A stretch of DNA of 64,000 nucleotides from Microcebus murinus (GCF_040939455.1 NC_134107.1:9425537-9489536), one strand, 5' to 3'. Positions 20,770 to 32,185 are shown, numbered from the stretch's first letter. The notes: generated from the letters alone by a model not told the origin. Program-made: numbers and translations.

Positions 20770-22515
20770 GGCCTTTTAAAAACAACGGCTTCATTGACCT
20801 TGCCCACCATACAATTCACCCATTTGAAGTGTACAATTTGGTGGTTTTGAGTATGTTCACAGAGTTGTGCAACCTTCACCACCACCCTGTTTTAGAACAT
20901 TGTCATCACCCCCAAGAAGCCCCACACCCGTCAGCACCACCCCGCACCACCCCCCACTCCAGCCCCGGCACCCACGAGTCCACTCTCTGTCTCTGTGGGT
21001 CTGCCTGTTCTGGACGGTTCGTGGACAGGGCGTCATGCAGCACCTGTGGTCTTCTGCGCCTGGCTCCCCGCAGCCGGCATGACGTCCGGGCCCGCCCGTG
21101 TCGTAGCGTGTCGGCGCTTCCTCTCTGCCGTGGCTGAACGGTAACCCGGGCACGGCCACGCCGCAGCCCGCCTATCCATCCTCCATCTGATGGGCGTTCG
21201 GGTTGTCTCCGCTTTTTGGCTGTGAACGTTCACGCAGGAGTTTCTGCGCAAATACGTGCCTTCATTTCTCTTGGGCACGTATGCAGGAGTGGAGTTGCTG
21301 GGTCAGATGTCCCCTCTACGCCTGACATTTTGAGGGACTACCAAACTGTTTTCCAAAGCAGCTGTCCCATTTGCCCCTCCCACCAGCAATGAAGGAAGTC
21401 CCAGTGTCTCTGTATCCTCACCAGCACCTGCTGTTGCCTATCTGTTTTATTTTGGTCTCGGCGGCTGTGCAGTGGTATCTCGTTCCGCTTTTGATTTGCA
21501 GTTCCCAAGTGGCCGACAATGTTGAGCATCTTTTCACATGCTTACTGACGTTCATGTGTGGCCTTTGGAGAAATGTCTATTTAAGTCATTTGTACATTTT
21601 TAATTGGGTTGTCACTTACTGTTGACTTTAAGGGTTCATTGTATATTCTAGATCTAGTCCTTTGTCAGACGTTAAGATTTGCAAAAGCGTTCTCCCATTC
21701 CGTGGGGTGTCTTTTCACTTTCTTGAAAGTCTCCTTTGAAACACACTAGTGCTTAATTTTGACGAAGTCTAATTTACCTATTTTTCTTTGTTTTCCCTGT
21801 GTTTTTTTTTTTTGTTTGTTTGTTTTTTTTGGTGTTAAGTCTAAGAATCCAAGGTCATGAAGTCTTAAACCTAAGTTTTCTTCTAGGAGTTTTATAGTTT
21901 CATTTCTTACATGGAGGTCTTTGACCTTTGAGTTAATTTTTGCATACAGTATGAGGCAGGGGTCCAGATTCATTCTTTCCCGTATGAATATCCAGTAGTT
22001 CCAGCATCATTTGTTCAAACAACTATTCTTTCCCCATTGATACCCTTCTCAAAAATCAATTGGCCATACTCCATAACATCTGGGGAATTGAAAAATAATC
22101 AATTGACCATGGGTTTATATTTGAATGGGGCTCATTGCTAGTGTATAGAAATGCAACTAATTTTTATACAGTGATCTTGTCCCCTGCAACCATACTGACC
22201 TCATTTATGAATTCTAACCATTTCTTATTGAATTTCTTAGGATTGTCCACATGTAACACCAACTGCAAGTAGAGATAGTTTTACTTCTTCCCTTCCAATC
22301 TTGATGCCTTTTATTTCTTTTTCTTGCCTAATTGCCCTGGCCAGAGCCTCTGTCACAGTGTTATATAGAAGTAGGTGAGAGTGGACATTCTTACCACATT
22401 CCTGATCTTAGGGGGAAGCATCTAGTCCTTCCACTGTAAAGTATGAAATTAGCTGTGGGGTTGTTTGGTTTCGTTTGGTTTGATATCCTTTATCAGGTTG
22501 AGAAAGTACTCTTCT
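20770..22515 (-). mobile_element. L1M LINE, 5-prime truncated, reversed
   Basis: Collinear with the reversed L1M 3-prime UTR (accatacaattcacccattt, ggtggttttgagtatgttca) and then the ORF2 3-prime part (ggagtggagttgctgggtca, tcccaccagcaatgaagg, ttttgatttgcagttcccaa, tcttgcctaattgccctggc). Reverse-strand fragments of ORF2 survive between stops, for example near 21746-21973. It breaks off in the reverse transcriptase region. A local duplication of 'aatcaattgrccat' occurs at about 22050-22105. Confidence 0.9.
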
Positions 22516-23185
22516 TATACCTTTCTATTGAGGTTTAATTTGCATACAGGGAAATGAACAAATCGTAAGCGTACAAACGAATCTCAAGCTTGATGGCTCT
22601 CTATATACGTGCATATTTCCTTCCATCCATACAGAGTCCCTTCCCAGCCTTCCCTGATAGGTTTGCAAAATTTAGCAAAAAAAATGAATAGGATGCCCAG
22701 TTACATTTACGTTTAGAATAAAGAAATTTTAGTGTATGTCCCATAAAATATTTGAGACGTATCTTGGGACTTACACAAAAAATTATTCATCGTTTATCTG
22801 AAATCCAAATGGTAACTGGGCGTTTTGTGTTTGGCCACATCACCGCTGCTGCGTTTTCCCCATCCCTGGACCTCATATAGGTGAAATCATAGAGCATGAA
22901 CTTTGTTTCCTGTCCTAATGTTTTTGAGATCCATCCCTATTATTGCACCTGTCTCTATTATTTTTTTTTTACGTTGCCAAAGAGTATTCCATTATCCCAC
23001 AGTCTATATCTGTTTTCCTGTTGACACCTGAACTGTTTCCAGTTTGGGGCTACTGTAAATAAAGCTTCCACGTGTGTTCTGGTGGGTGTCTTTCTTATAC
23101 ACCTTTGCATGTCTTTCTCCCGGATAAATACTTAGGAGTGGAATTGCTGGGTCATCGGGCATATGTAAACTCCACTGGTAACTAA
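22516..23185 (-). mobile_element. Second L1M 3-prime end, reversed, with a hairpin insert
   Basis: A new L1 3-prime UTR starts at about 22516 (tctattgaggtttaatttgc) and leads to the ORF2 tip (aagagtattccattatccca, ggggctactgtaaataaagc, ggagtggaattgctgggtca). Between about 22650 and 22830 it is interrupted by a palindrome-like element (next entry). Confidence 0.8.
22650..22830. repeat. Palindrome-forming inserted repeat
   Basis: The left half aggatgcccagttacattta is mirrored by the right half aaatggtaactgggcg, and the centre tgtatgtcccataaa ... cttgggacttaca is also inverted, so the whole can fold into a long imperfect hairpin. It resembles a common mammalian repeat whose name I do not assert. 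A diverged relative lies at 23715-23855. Confidence 0.6.
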
Positions 23186-23234
23186 TTTCTTTCCTGCATA
23201 TCTGTATAAAATACACATCCTTCCTCCCTCCTCC

Positions 23235-23395
23235 CCCTCATGCACATAATGTTAACTATGTAAGGTGATGGGTGTGCTAACTAGTTCAATCACGGTAATC
23301 ATTTCCCAGTGTGTACGTCTGTCAAATCACCACGTTGTACACCTTGACCATACGCAATTGTAATTTGTCAATTATTCCTCAATATAGCTGAGGGG
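23235..23395 (+). mobile_element. L1M 3-prime terminus, forward
   Basis: The run ctagttcaatcacggtaatc, atttcccagtgtgtacgtct, cacgttgtacaccttgacca and aattattcctcaatatagctg matches the forward L1M terminus (tgtacaccttaaatatatacaatttttatttgtcaattatacctcaataaagctg). It has opposite orientation to the L1s on both sides. Confidence 0.75.
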
Positions 23396-24059
23396 GAAAA
23401 GAGTAAAGCAAAATTAAGATTACTACCTGTCCAGAGGAAAAGCAATGAGGTAATACTCTGAAAAAAAAGATAAAATACATTAGTACATTAGTATGCGAAT
23501 AGAGACTGTGAATACGTACATATATTGGGAGCACATGGCCAGGCATTTACTGATGGGAGATGTGATACAGACAGTATACACAGCTGAGGACTTCCGCAGG
23601 GGGGAAATATTGGGGACTGGGGGGCAGGAAGGAAAGGTGATCAGAGACAGTCTTTAGGAATGAAACCTAAAGGGTATCTGGGGGGCGGGGGGTGCAGTGC
23701 CCATAGGAATAATGTTGCCAGCCGATATGCAGCACACCAAACAAACAACAAATCGTTTTTTAGCATAAGTATATGCCAATATATGTCGCCCGAATTGCAT
23801 AAGACATACTGACCCTAAAATATTATTCATGTCTCTCTGAAATTTAATGAATTCTTGAGAGCTTGTTTGGAGGCTCTAGCAGGGGAGCACAGCTACTCCT
23901 ACACCCTTGACTGAAGAACGGTCCTCCCCAGTCGGGGAAGGTCCTCCTCTCCCGCTGAGGACGCACAGGGAGGGTGAGGAAGGGGACACCCGTGTAGCCA
24001 GCCAGATCAGCCACATCAACCCTGGTGATCAGTGGGGCGACAGATGCCCCATCCAGAAA
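23396..24059. other. AT-rich interval, partly repeat-derived
   Basis: 23715-23855 is a second, more diverged copy of the palindrome-like element (ttgccagccgatatgcagc ... attattcatgtctctctgaa). 23870-24050 (gagcacagctactcctacac, ggtcctccccagtcggggaa) is GC-rich and unassigned. No gene seen. Confidence 0.45.
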
Positions 24060-26555
24060 TTTACATGAATTCTTTAATTTATTTTGTATTGATACACAAC
24101 AATTGTACATAATTATGGGGTACACCGGGACATTTTGATACATGCGTACAATATGTAATGATCAAATCAGGGCATGTAGGATATCCATCACCTCAAAAAC
24201 TGATCATTTCTTTGTGTTGGGAGCACTTCAACTCTTCTAACCATTTTGAAGTGTATAACAAATTATTGTTAACTAAAGTCACGCCCCTGTGCTATCGAAC
24301 ACTAGAACTTACTTCGTCCATTTAGCTGTATGTTTGCACACGTTAATCAGCCTCTATCACCCCCCTGCTCGGCCCGGGTAACGGTCACTCTACTCTATGC
24401 TTCTGTGAGATCAATTCCTTTAGCTCTCACATGTGAGCACAGATGAGAACACGCAGTGTTTGTCTTTCTGTGCCCAGTTTATTTCCCTTAACATGGTGAC
24501 CTCCAGTCCCATCCATGTTGCTTCACATGATAGGGTTTCATTCTTTTTTATGGCTAAATATTATCCATGGTATATATACACCACATTTTCTTTATCCATC
24601 ACTCATGGATGGAGACTCAGGTTGATTCCACATCTTAGCTATTATGAACAGCACCACAATAAACATGGGGGCACAAGTATCCCTTTGATACACTGATTTT
24701 CTGCCCTTTGGATAGATACCCAGCAGTGGGATTGCTGGATTGCATGGTAGTTCTATTTTTAGTTTTTTGAGAAATCTCCACATTACTCTCCATAATGGAT
24801 GCACTAATTTACATTCCCACCAACGGTGCATAAGACTCCCTTCCCGCAGCGCCCTCACCAGTGCCTGTTGTTTTTTGTCTTTCTGATCACAGCCGTTCTA
24901 ACTGGGGTGAGACAGTATCTCACTGCGGATTTGATGTGCATTTCCCTGCTGAGTAAGGATGCTGAGCATTTCTGCATGCACCTGTTGGCCTTCTGCATGT
25001 CTTCTTTTGAGAACTATCTATTCAGGTCCCCTGTCCACTTCTTAAAGGGATTATTTGGCTTTTTGCTGTTGAGTCGCTTGAGTTCCTTGTATATTCTGGA
25101 TATTATTGCCTTGTTGGGTGAATGGTTTACAAACATTGTCTCTTTACTCTGTTTATTGTTTCCTTTCCTGTGCAGAGGCTTTAGTTTAACATAGTCCCAT
25201 TTTTCTGTTTTTTTGTTTTGTTTCCTGTGCTTTCAAAGTCTTATCTGTAAAATTTTTGCCTAAAACAAAGTCCTGAAGTGTTTCCCCTGTTTTCTTCTAG
25301 TAATTCTATAGTTTCAGGTCTTACAACTTAAGTCTTTAATCTATTTTGAGTTTATTTTTGTATATGGTGAAAGATAGGGGTCCACTTTCATTCTTCTACA
25401 TGTGAATATCCAATTTTCCCAGCACCATTTATTGAAGAGAATGTCCTTTCCCAATGGTATGTTCTTGGAGGCTTTGTTGAAAAGCAGTTGGCTATACATA
25501 GCTGGATTTATTTCTGGGTTCTCTATTCTGTCCCATTGGTCTATGTATCTATTTTTATGTCAGTACCATGCTATTTTGGTTACTATAGCTTTGTAGTGTA
25601 TTTTGAAATCAGGTAGGGTGATGCCTCTAGATTTGTTCTTTTTGCTTAGTATTGCTTTTTTCCATAAAAAAATTAGAATTGCTTTTTTCTATTTCTGTAA
25701 AGAATGTCATTGATATTCTGATAGAGGAGTGCACTGAATCTGGAAATTGCTTTGGGTAATATGATTATTTTAACAATGTTAATTGTTCCCATCCATGAGC
25801 ATAGGATTTCTTTACATTTGTTGCCCTGTTTAATTTCTTTCATCAGCGTTTCATAATTTTTATTATAGAGGTCTTTCACCTCCTTGGTTAAATTTCTTCC
25901 TATGGTTTTTTTGTAGCTAATATAAATGGAATTTCTTTTTCAGCTAGTCCATTATTGGTATATAGAAATACCGTTAATTTTTGTATATTGATTTTGTGTC
26001 CTATAACTTTACTGAATTTGTTTACCAGTTCTAAGAGGTTTGGGTGGAGTCTTTAGGTTTTTCTAGATATAAGATTATGTCATCTGCAAAGAGGGATAAT
26101 TTGATTTCCTCTTCTCTACTTTGAGTGCCTTTTATTTATTTCTCTTGCCTGATTGCTCTGGCTAGGACTTCCAGTACTATGTTGAATAGGAGTGGTTAAA
26201 GTGGGAATCCTTGTCGTGTTCCAGTTCTTAGAGGAAAGGCTTTCAGCTTTTCCTCATTCAGTATGATGTTAGCTGTGGGCTTGTCACATATGGCCTTTGC
26301 TATATTGAGGTACGTTCCTTCTATGCCTAATTTGTTGAGAGTTTCTACTCATGAATGGATGTTGAATTTCATCAAATACTTTTCCTGTGCCTGAGATGAT
26401 CATATGGTTTTTGTCCTTCATTCTGTTGATGTGATATATCACATTTATTAATTTGCATATGTTGAACCATCCTTGCATACCCTTAAATCCCACAAGATGG
26501 TGATGTATAATCTTCTTGGTGTGCTGTTGAATTCAGTTTGCAAGTATTTTGTTAA
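24060..26555 (-). mobile_element. L1 LINE, 5-prime truncated, reversed, best-preserved L1 here
   Basis: Includes an L1MA/L1PB-like 3-prime UTR (ttatggggtacaccgggaca, gtaatgatcaaatcagggca) and then the C-terminal half of ORF2. Reverse-strand peptides such as MKDLYNKNYETLMKEI (about 25830-25879) and [16 protein letters not shown] (about 26380-26420) are reverse transcriptase/C-terminal segments. Stops and frameshifts break the frame, so it is dead. The 5-prime break is inside the reverse transcriptase, a typical truncation of target-primed reverse transcription. Lower divergence than the other L1s. Confidence 0.92.
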
Positions 26556-26955
26556 GCTTAGGGAGGGCCATAGTCGGAGCCAGTCTCCCAAGGCTGGACT
26601 TATTTGCAGCACACGTGGCTGGGGGAATAATCCCACTAGAGCTTCTATCTCTTCCTGCTGAGCGTCCTAAGGAGACTAGTGATAGAGGCAGCCCCCAGTT
26701 GCCGTGGGGCTATATTTAACTGCTGCCTGCTCCCCGTCAGCATGCTGGTCCAGAGCGAGAGTGATGTGACTATTTGCGAGTAGCACGTCATCAGCATCCT
26801 GTTGGGCGGGGGGAGAGGGGGTCTCGCACTGGGGTCCTGAGTGCTGTCCAAGAAGAATGTCTTGGGTGTCTCCAGCGTTGGAGGAGGCATGTGCTTCCCT
26901 CTGGTCCCTCCTGCAGCCCTGCCCAAAGCCTGTGAAGAGGAACTGTGACTGTCAT
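26556..26955. other. Unassigned 400-bp segment beside L1
   Basis: Contains a TATA-like ggggctatatttaactgc (26704-26721) but no evidence of a gene. I recognise no repeat family. Confidence 0.35.
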
Positions 26956-27060
26956 TTAATTTCACGAGCTGTTCCAAGTGTGATTTTCCCCCATCAAGAG
27001 GAAAGTGAGGCTTAGAGTTAGCAACTAACTTGCCCGTTCAATTGGCAGGTGGCAAAGTGA
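26956..27060 (+). repeat. MIR SINE fragment
   Basis: atcaagaggaaagtgaggct followed by tagagttagcaactaacttg and cccgttcaattggcaggtgg follows the MIR core order, diverged. Confidence 0.55.
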
Positions 27061-27924
27061 GGGCGCCCGCCCACCTGTCTGACCTCATGGCTGACCCCTG
27101 GCCCTTGGCTGTCTTTCGTAGTTGGGAGACAGAGACAAGGGACCCGGGATCAGGGGTCCCGGGCCGCAGAAGGGACGCCCTTGGCTCGGCCAGGCGGGGC
27201 ACAGGGCCCTTGGCTTCTCAGACCAGAGCCGCTCTCATGAGCCAGAGCGTTCAGGATGCACCAGGACCATGAGGTGATGGGGGTGCCTTTCAAGGTTCCC
27301 ATCACATGTGCTCCCCAGACTGGGCTCTGAAGCGTGCCTGCCCTGTGGCGCCCACGTGCACGGCTCGCATGCCTCAGCCAGCAGTGGGAAGGAGCAACGC
27401 TCCAGCTATGGCGAGAGCCCAGCGGGTGCACGCTCTTAATGGCTGTGGATTTGGTTGGACGGCCAACATTGGGGTGTCTTTAATCCACCCGGTGGCCTCC
27501 CAGGTACCCCAGCGATTCCATAAGCTGCTGCTGCACGCAGGGCTGGGAGACCCCTGGCTACTTTGTTGCCATGAGGCAGCCCGGCCTGATGACAGCGCCA
27601 ACAAAAAGAGGTAGAGCAAGAAAACTACTGAGCTGTGAAGACAGAGTTCCACTGAACTGCGCCTGAAGCCCACCTGCCACCACACTTTCCAGGTGAATGA
27701 GTCATTTTGGGTTGGGCTTCTCTGCCTCCCGCACCAGAAGAGCCCAAACTGATGGGAACCGAGACAGGCCTGCCACCAGTTCCACTATGGATTCCAGAGC
27801 TGGGCGGCCCGATGTCTGATTGGAAACTCTTTTTCTTCTGGGTCCTCCACACGGTCTGAACCAATGAATTGGTGCCTGCTAGGTGGTTTTCCACCTGGGA
27901 GCCAGGAAACCAGGGGTCTAGGAA
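27061..27924. other. Unique sequence, no gene recognised
   Basis: Frames up to 103 codons, none with a domain. No clear repeat. Confidence 0.4.
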
Positions 27925-28010
27925 GAAGCATGGACTTGCCCAAGGTCACCCAGCTCCTTAGTGCCAAATCCGGGACCGGAACGCAGGGTTTTTGGACCCC
28001 GGCCACATGG
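27925..28010 (+). repeat. MIR SINE fragment
   Basis: cttgcccaaggtcacccagc followed by tccttagtgccaaatccggg, accggaacgcaggg and tttttggaccccgg matches the MIR 3-prime half well. Confidence 0.8.
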
Positions 28011-28615
28011 CATTCCTGAACAGAGATTCCGCCCGCTGGCCTGCCCGCCTGGCCAACCGAATGAGCTGCTAAATTGATACTTTGCAAAACATGCATTTTT
28101 CCAATTGCAGAGGGTCGCCGTGACTTTGAAGCAGCGTGCAGCCTCCCCTGATGTGGTGGAGGACGGAGGTGGCTGGCCTGGGATGGAGCGGGATCTCAGG
28201 GAAAGCTCTGCAGAAGCCCCGGGGCACCCCCGCGCTGGAAGGAGATCAGACAGCAGCCTCTCCCCAAGGCCACAGGCAGCCAGCTCCCCACTTAAAAAGG
28301 GCCCTGTATCAATTTCACTTTTCTTTCCCCTCTTGGTGCCTCCCTAATGAGATGATGTTAGAGTTGAAAATAAATAGATGAGCGGCTGGGTAAATAGATA
28401 AATAGATAAACAAAGCACGGGTTTCTTCCAGGAACCCGGCCGGCTCTCTCTCACTCGGGGGCTGGAGCAGGCGTGGGGCTCGCATGACGCCCGCCGGGCT
28501 TGCTGGGGCGCTGGGGAGAGGCCTGAGAACACGGCTACCAGCCACCGTTTCCCCGGCCTGTGCTTTGCTCACTGTCTCTCCTTCGTCTTCTCGGTGACTC
28601 CTGAAAGAGGCAGCC
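28011..28615. other. Unique sequence with a short (AAATAGAT)n
   Basis: A polypyrimidine-plus-AG phrase (tttttccaattgcag, ending 28111) looks like a splice acceptor, but no supported exon follows. 28365-28415 has AAATAGATA-type repeats. No gene recognised. Confidence 0.4.
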
Positions 28616-28780
28616 ATCGCCACGTTCAGAGAAAGCAAGAGACCGAAAAGGCGACGTGATTGGAAGGTCACAGCTAACAAGTGAGACGTGGAATCAGGCC
28701 CGCAGACGCACATGGCTGCTACCACGGAAGCCCCAAGGAGCTTACAGTCCACTCGGGCAAAGGGCTCACTCAGGAAATGA
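28616..28780. repeat. MIR (+) and L2 (-) scraps
   Basis: aaggtcacagctaacaagtg with agacgtggaatcaggccc (about 28665-28702) is MIR-like. Then ccccaaggagcttacagtcc (about 28731-28750) is a reversed L2 phrase. Confidence 0.5.
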
Positions 28781-29229
28781 CATCAAAGAACCCAAGGTGG
28801 AGAATTCGCACACCTATCAGGTGTGAGTGTGGTGGAGAGCTGGGGGTCCGCAGTCACCCGGGGTCCTTGGAGGAGAGAGCCTCTGGGTTCCAAGAAGCAC
28901 AGGCAGAGAGGCGGCCTGGGGGGCCACCGCTGGGACCTGCCCTCTGCCATCACACCTGGCCGCCCCATCCCCAAGCTGGCCTCCAAGTCCTCTCCCCACG
29001 GAGGAGGCAGGGCTGTTCCTAAGTGTCCTGCCACCACTCACTCAGCGTCACAGCGGGCAGTCCGAGGTGGGCAAGGGGGGTGGTGCAGGCCGTTAGAGTA
29101 TGTCCCTGCACCCACAGTGGTTGGCACGTAGCACTCCCGGGAGTAACTAAACTGTGAGCAGCTGGCTTGGGGCAGTGGGGACTCCAGGACTCACCTGGGG
29201 GGGGGGGGCTGGTTGGCTGTGCCCCATCT
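28781..29229. other. Unique sequence
   Basis: No gene or firm repeat. A G9-10 run lies at about 29201-29210. Confidence 0.4.
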
Positions 29230-29700
29230 ATCAAAATAAATTTGGAAACTCACCTTTGTGAACAAAAGTTCTCTGAAAAGGAACTTGAAAGAATGTATTC
29301 CAGTGAATAGTTTGCAAACCAGGGAGACACAGCGTATGGCAGCCTTACGCAGCCCTCCATTGGTGCAAACGGAAGGTGCGGTCCCGAGAGCAGACAGGGT
29401 TTGCAGTTTTATAGCAAAAGTTCCCTCCCAGGCTCCCAATCAGACTCGTTCATGCAAATGAAGAGTTGAAGCTTGCGTAGCTCTGGTTGGTTGACACAGC
29501 TGAGTTCTGACTGGTCAACAGAGCTACACTCTGATTGGTCAATACAGCTGAGCCCTGGTTGGTTGGTTCAGGCGAGCTCTGAAAGTCCCCAAGTTGAATG
29601 GCGGTATGTGGGTTTGGGAGAAATCAAAGCAAGTGTATGTCCTCGAGTTAGCAAATGGACACTCGGTTCTAGCTTGAATTAGACCCCCTTAGCCGTCTTG
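29230..29700. mobile_element. LTR- or retroelement-like segment with 24-bp tandem array
   Basis: About 470 bp with promoter-like content: an ATTGG box near 29358, a CCAAT box near 29437, a perfect octamer ATGCAAAT (29452-29459) and four tandem 24-bp units (next entry). The composition and repeated CCAAT-type sites resemble endogenous-retrovirus regulatory DNA, but I cannot define TG...CA ends or name the family. Confidence 0.4.
29483..29578. repeat. Four 24-bp tandem units carrying CCAAT-type cores
   Basis: Units at 29483-29506, 29507-29530, 29531-29554 and 29555-29578 all have exactly 24 bp and share the pattern CTGRYTGGTYRAYASAGCTG. Unit 3 has an exact ATTGG (reverse CCAAT, the NF-Y core); the others have GTTGG or ACTGG. 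The constant length with base divergence indicates an old array kept in register. Read as protein it gives a spurious SDWS-type repeat. Confidence 0.85.
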
Positions 29701-30615
29701 AAGCATTGGCTCTTTCAGGTCCACTTTTGATCACACCTTTGATGAGACGAAAACCTAAGGTCCCTGCTGGGGTCCGCGGGGGCCTCAGTGGCTCAGCCTC
29801 CGGGACCCTCCCGCCCTGCCCCACTCCAGCCTCGGGCCCCCGCTGCTCCTCAGGAACGCCCAGCACAATTCCACCCGGGACACTTGCTCCTGCTTTCCTG
29901 CTGCCAGAACAGCCTGCTCCCCTCTCCCTTCTGTGTCTGGTACCTTGTTGGGGTGGGGGATCCCCACCGCCCTGTACCAAAGAGCAGCACCAGCCCCGGC
30001 CCCCAGCACTGCCTATTCCCCCTGCCCACATTTCTCCCCAACTCCTCTACTCAGACTTATATTACCTGCTTACTGGCTTGCCTTGTAGTAGCCTCTCTCC
30101 AGCGCGCAGGTGAGCCCGTGCAAGCCACACCTAGAGCAGTGTCTGTCAAGGCAGGCCGTGATGTTGCACTGAATGAAGGAAGGAAGGAACGAAGGAACCC
30201 ATGTGTCTACCTGCCTTTCCTGATCCCTGACCAGTGCCCAGCTCTGTGCTGCAGGGTGCTGGGCAGCTGGCAGGAGTGAGCCGGGGCCCTGGCCCCCGCA
30301 GGTGCTGAGGATGAGTGGGCCTGGGCTGGGAGGGGCAGAGAGGAAGATCTGTGGGCTGGTGAGCCCCAGGGGCATGGAGAGAGGACAGAATGTCCTGAGC
30401 ACACAGGGAGGGCAGAGGCCTGGAGCACATGCTGGGACAGGGCTGGGACCAGAGAGCGTAGGGAGGGCCAGGGCCAGAGTGAGGTCTCTGCATCTTCGAG
30501 CAAAGAGGAGACTCTGGACACCCGCCCGGCCCTAGGTGTGCACTGGTCACGTGGTCCCTGCATGTTTATTTGACGTCAGGAGCCCAAACCTCCTTGAGGA
30601 GAAGACTCAGGGTGC
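29701..30615. other. Unique GC-rich sequence
   Basis: No gene recognised; frames of up to 163 codons lack domains. A short GAAG/GAAC run (tgaaggaaggaaggaacgaa) lies near 30174-30193. Confidence 0.4.
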
Positions 30616-30811
30616 TACTGTGTCCCTCTTCCTTTAAAAACACCCCCTGATATTTTTGTTATGGGTGATATTAATTTCCTTCCTGGTAGTTTTCTGTATT
30701 TTCCAAGTTCTCCAGAAAATTGTAATGAGGAATAAAAAATAATAATTGCTGTCAAATGTTTTTAAAATAAAACAAAGGAATGGTCACTCGTGTTCATTGA
30801 AAGGACAGCCT
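30616..30811 (+). repeat. Old L1ME/L1M 3-prime tail-like sequence
   Basis: ttgttatgggtgatattaat, gttttctgtattttccaagt, tctccagaaaattgtaatga and aataaaaaataataattg follow the typical end of old L1 3-prime UTRs (gtgtttttctgtattttccaaattttctacaatgaac). Confidence 0.45.
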
Positions 30812-31465
30812 TGTTAATAAACTATTTAACAGAGAAAGATAAACTATCTAGCAGAAGTAAAGAGGAATAAACTCACAACAGGTAATTGTCCTTCTGAGGG
30901 GAAAGATCACAACACAACTGTCCCTTTGTTTGAGCACATACTTGTGGCTTAAATTGTTTTTGAGAGTTATTTAACAGCCTTGAAAACTCCTGAACAGACA
31001 GCAGAGGTGTGAGCTGTCTGTCAAGGCTTCTGCTAGACCACCCTTTAAGGACCCTGACCTCCAAGACTGAAGTGCGGGCAAAAAAAAAAAAAAAAAAAGA
31101 GGATCCTGATAAGCCAGGCTTACAGAGAAGAAAGAAAAGAAGAAAAGAAAAAAATAAATAAAAAGCAGACACAGCCACTTAAGTCTCCTGTTATCAGCTT
31201 ACAACATTAACTATTTCTTTACCCTTTGTCCCTAAAAAAACTCCAAGCCTCTTCTGCTTGGAGCCGGGCACTTCCATTTCTTTCTTCGTGAGCCATGGCC
31301 ACTGCCTCCTTCTCTCTCTCTCTCTGTCTCTTCCTCTCTATCTCTTGCTTTCTAAGACAGCGAAATAAATTTTTACATCTTTATATCCTAATCTTTGTGT
31401 GAGAAATCTTTCTCCACTCGTGCCATGACATGAGCTCCTAGCGAGTTCCCCACGCTATGTTAACA
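30812..31465 (+). mobile_element. Solitary retroviral LTR (ERV1-like)
   Basis: Likely ends are TGTTAATAA (30812) and ...ATGTTAACA (31465), an inverted pair. Internal order fits an LTR: a TATA-like CCCTAAAAAAACTCC (31229-31243), then an 8-bp perfect R-type hairpin CTCCAAGC-ctcttct-GCTTGGAG (31241-31263), a CT-rich stretch, an AATAAA signal (31364-31369) and a T-rich U5. No gag, pol or env sequence adjoins it, so it is a recombined solo LTR. An A19 run (31080-31098) lies within U3. Family and exact ends are uncertain, and no target duplication is evident. Confidence 0.6.
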
Positions 31466-31840
31466 GATCCACATAATGGAATACCTGGAATTTAACACTG
31501 TATTTATGAAGTGGTTTTGATGTCATGTAAAATACTTACATAAGTGGGGAAAATCTGGATACAGAATTCTACGCTTCTAGGGATATAAAGTCTGTGTGCA
31601 TGTATGTACACACACACACACGAGTGAGCACACAGGTGTGCATGTACACACATGCACGTAACACCCAGCCAACGTCTGGGAGGAAAGATGCCAGCAGGAA
31701 GTGGTGATCTCTGGGTAGTGGCATTATGCCTGTTTTCCCTTTTTAACAGTTTTCTCTGTTTTTCATGTTTCTCACACCTATTTTACATTTTATGACCAGA
31801 GAACATTTTATTTTAAATAATGGTTGAAGTGTAGCTATCA
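31466..31840 (+). mobile_element. L1ME-type 3-prime fragment, forward
   Basis: ccacataatggaatacctgg, gtggttttgatgtcatgtaa, ggatacagaattctacgc and ggtgatctctgggtagtggc follow the forward end of old L1s (tggaatactatgcagcc ... cagtggttatctctgggtgg). A short CA repeat lies at 31609-31621. Confidence 0.65.
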
Positions 31841-31904
31841 GAAAGAAAAGCACCCACCAGTGTGTCTTCTTCCAGCCCAACCCACTGCAGAGCCCTGGGC
31901 CAGG

Positions 31905-32185
31905 ACGCACAGGCAGCCCCGACGGCCCGTGCGTAGCATTTGACCCAAGAATCCCATCCCTAAGAAAGGCTGTAATTCAACAGAAAGTGAAAGCCACACA
32001 CAGTCCACTAATACTGCAGAACCACTGATAGTGGGCGCAGGAACAGAACCGAGCTAAGGTCCAACAGCCGAGCACTGTTCGGAGAAGTTCCGGCGTGTTC
32101 CCAAGATGAGTACCAATGTGGCTGTCACAAGGCATCGTGAGGAAGAGGATCTAAAACATGAAAGACACTTTGTGTTAAAGGTGAA
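31905..32185 (+). mobile_element. L1ME-type ORF2 tip, forward
   Basis: tttgacccaagaatcccatc, cctaagaaaggctgtaattc, taaggtccaacagccgagca and acatgaaagacactttgtgt follow the last coding part of old L1 ORF2 and the start of its UTR. Confidence 0.6.

Noticed and set aside
26700..26725. TATA-box promoter (ctatatttaa)
   Set aside because: No initiator, CpG island or transcript evidence; a single TATA-like word is common by chance.
28097..28160. Possible exon after a polypyrimidine-AG splice acceptor
   Set aside because: The acceptor (tttttccaattgcag) is good, but the following sequence has no recognisable coding homology and no donor that stands out.
29483..29578. CRISPR-like repeat-spacer array
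   Set aside because: Units are directly adjacent with no spacers, and the genome is mammalian.
29473..29682. Repeat protein frame with SDWS/SGWL motifs
   Set aside because: It is the translation of the 24-bp tandem array; 24 is a multiple of 3, so the frame stays open trivially.
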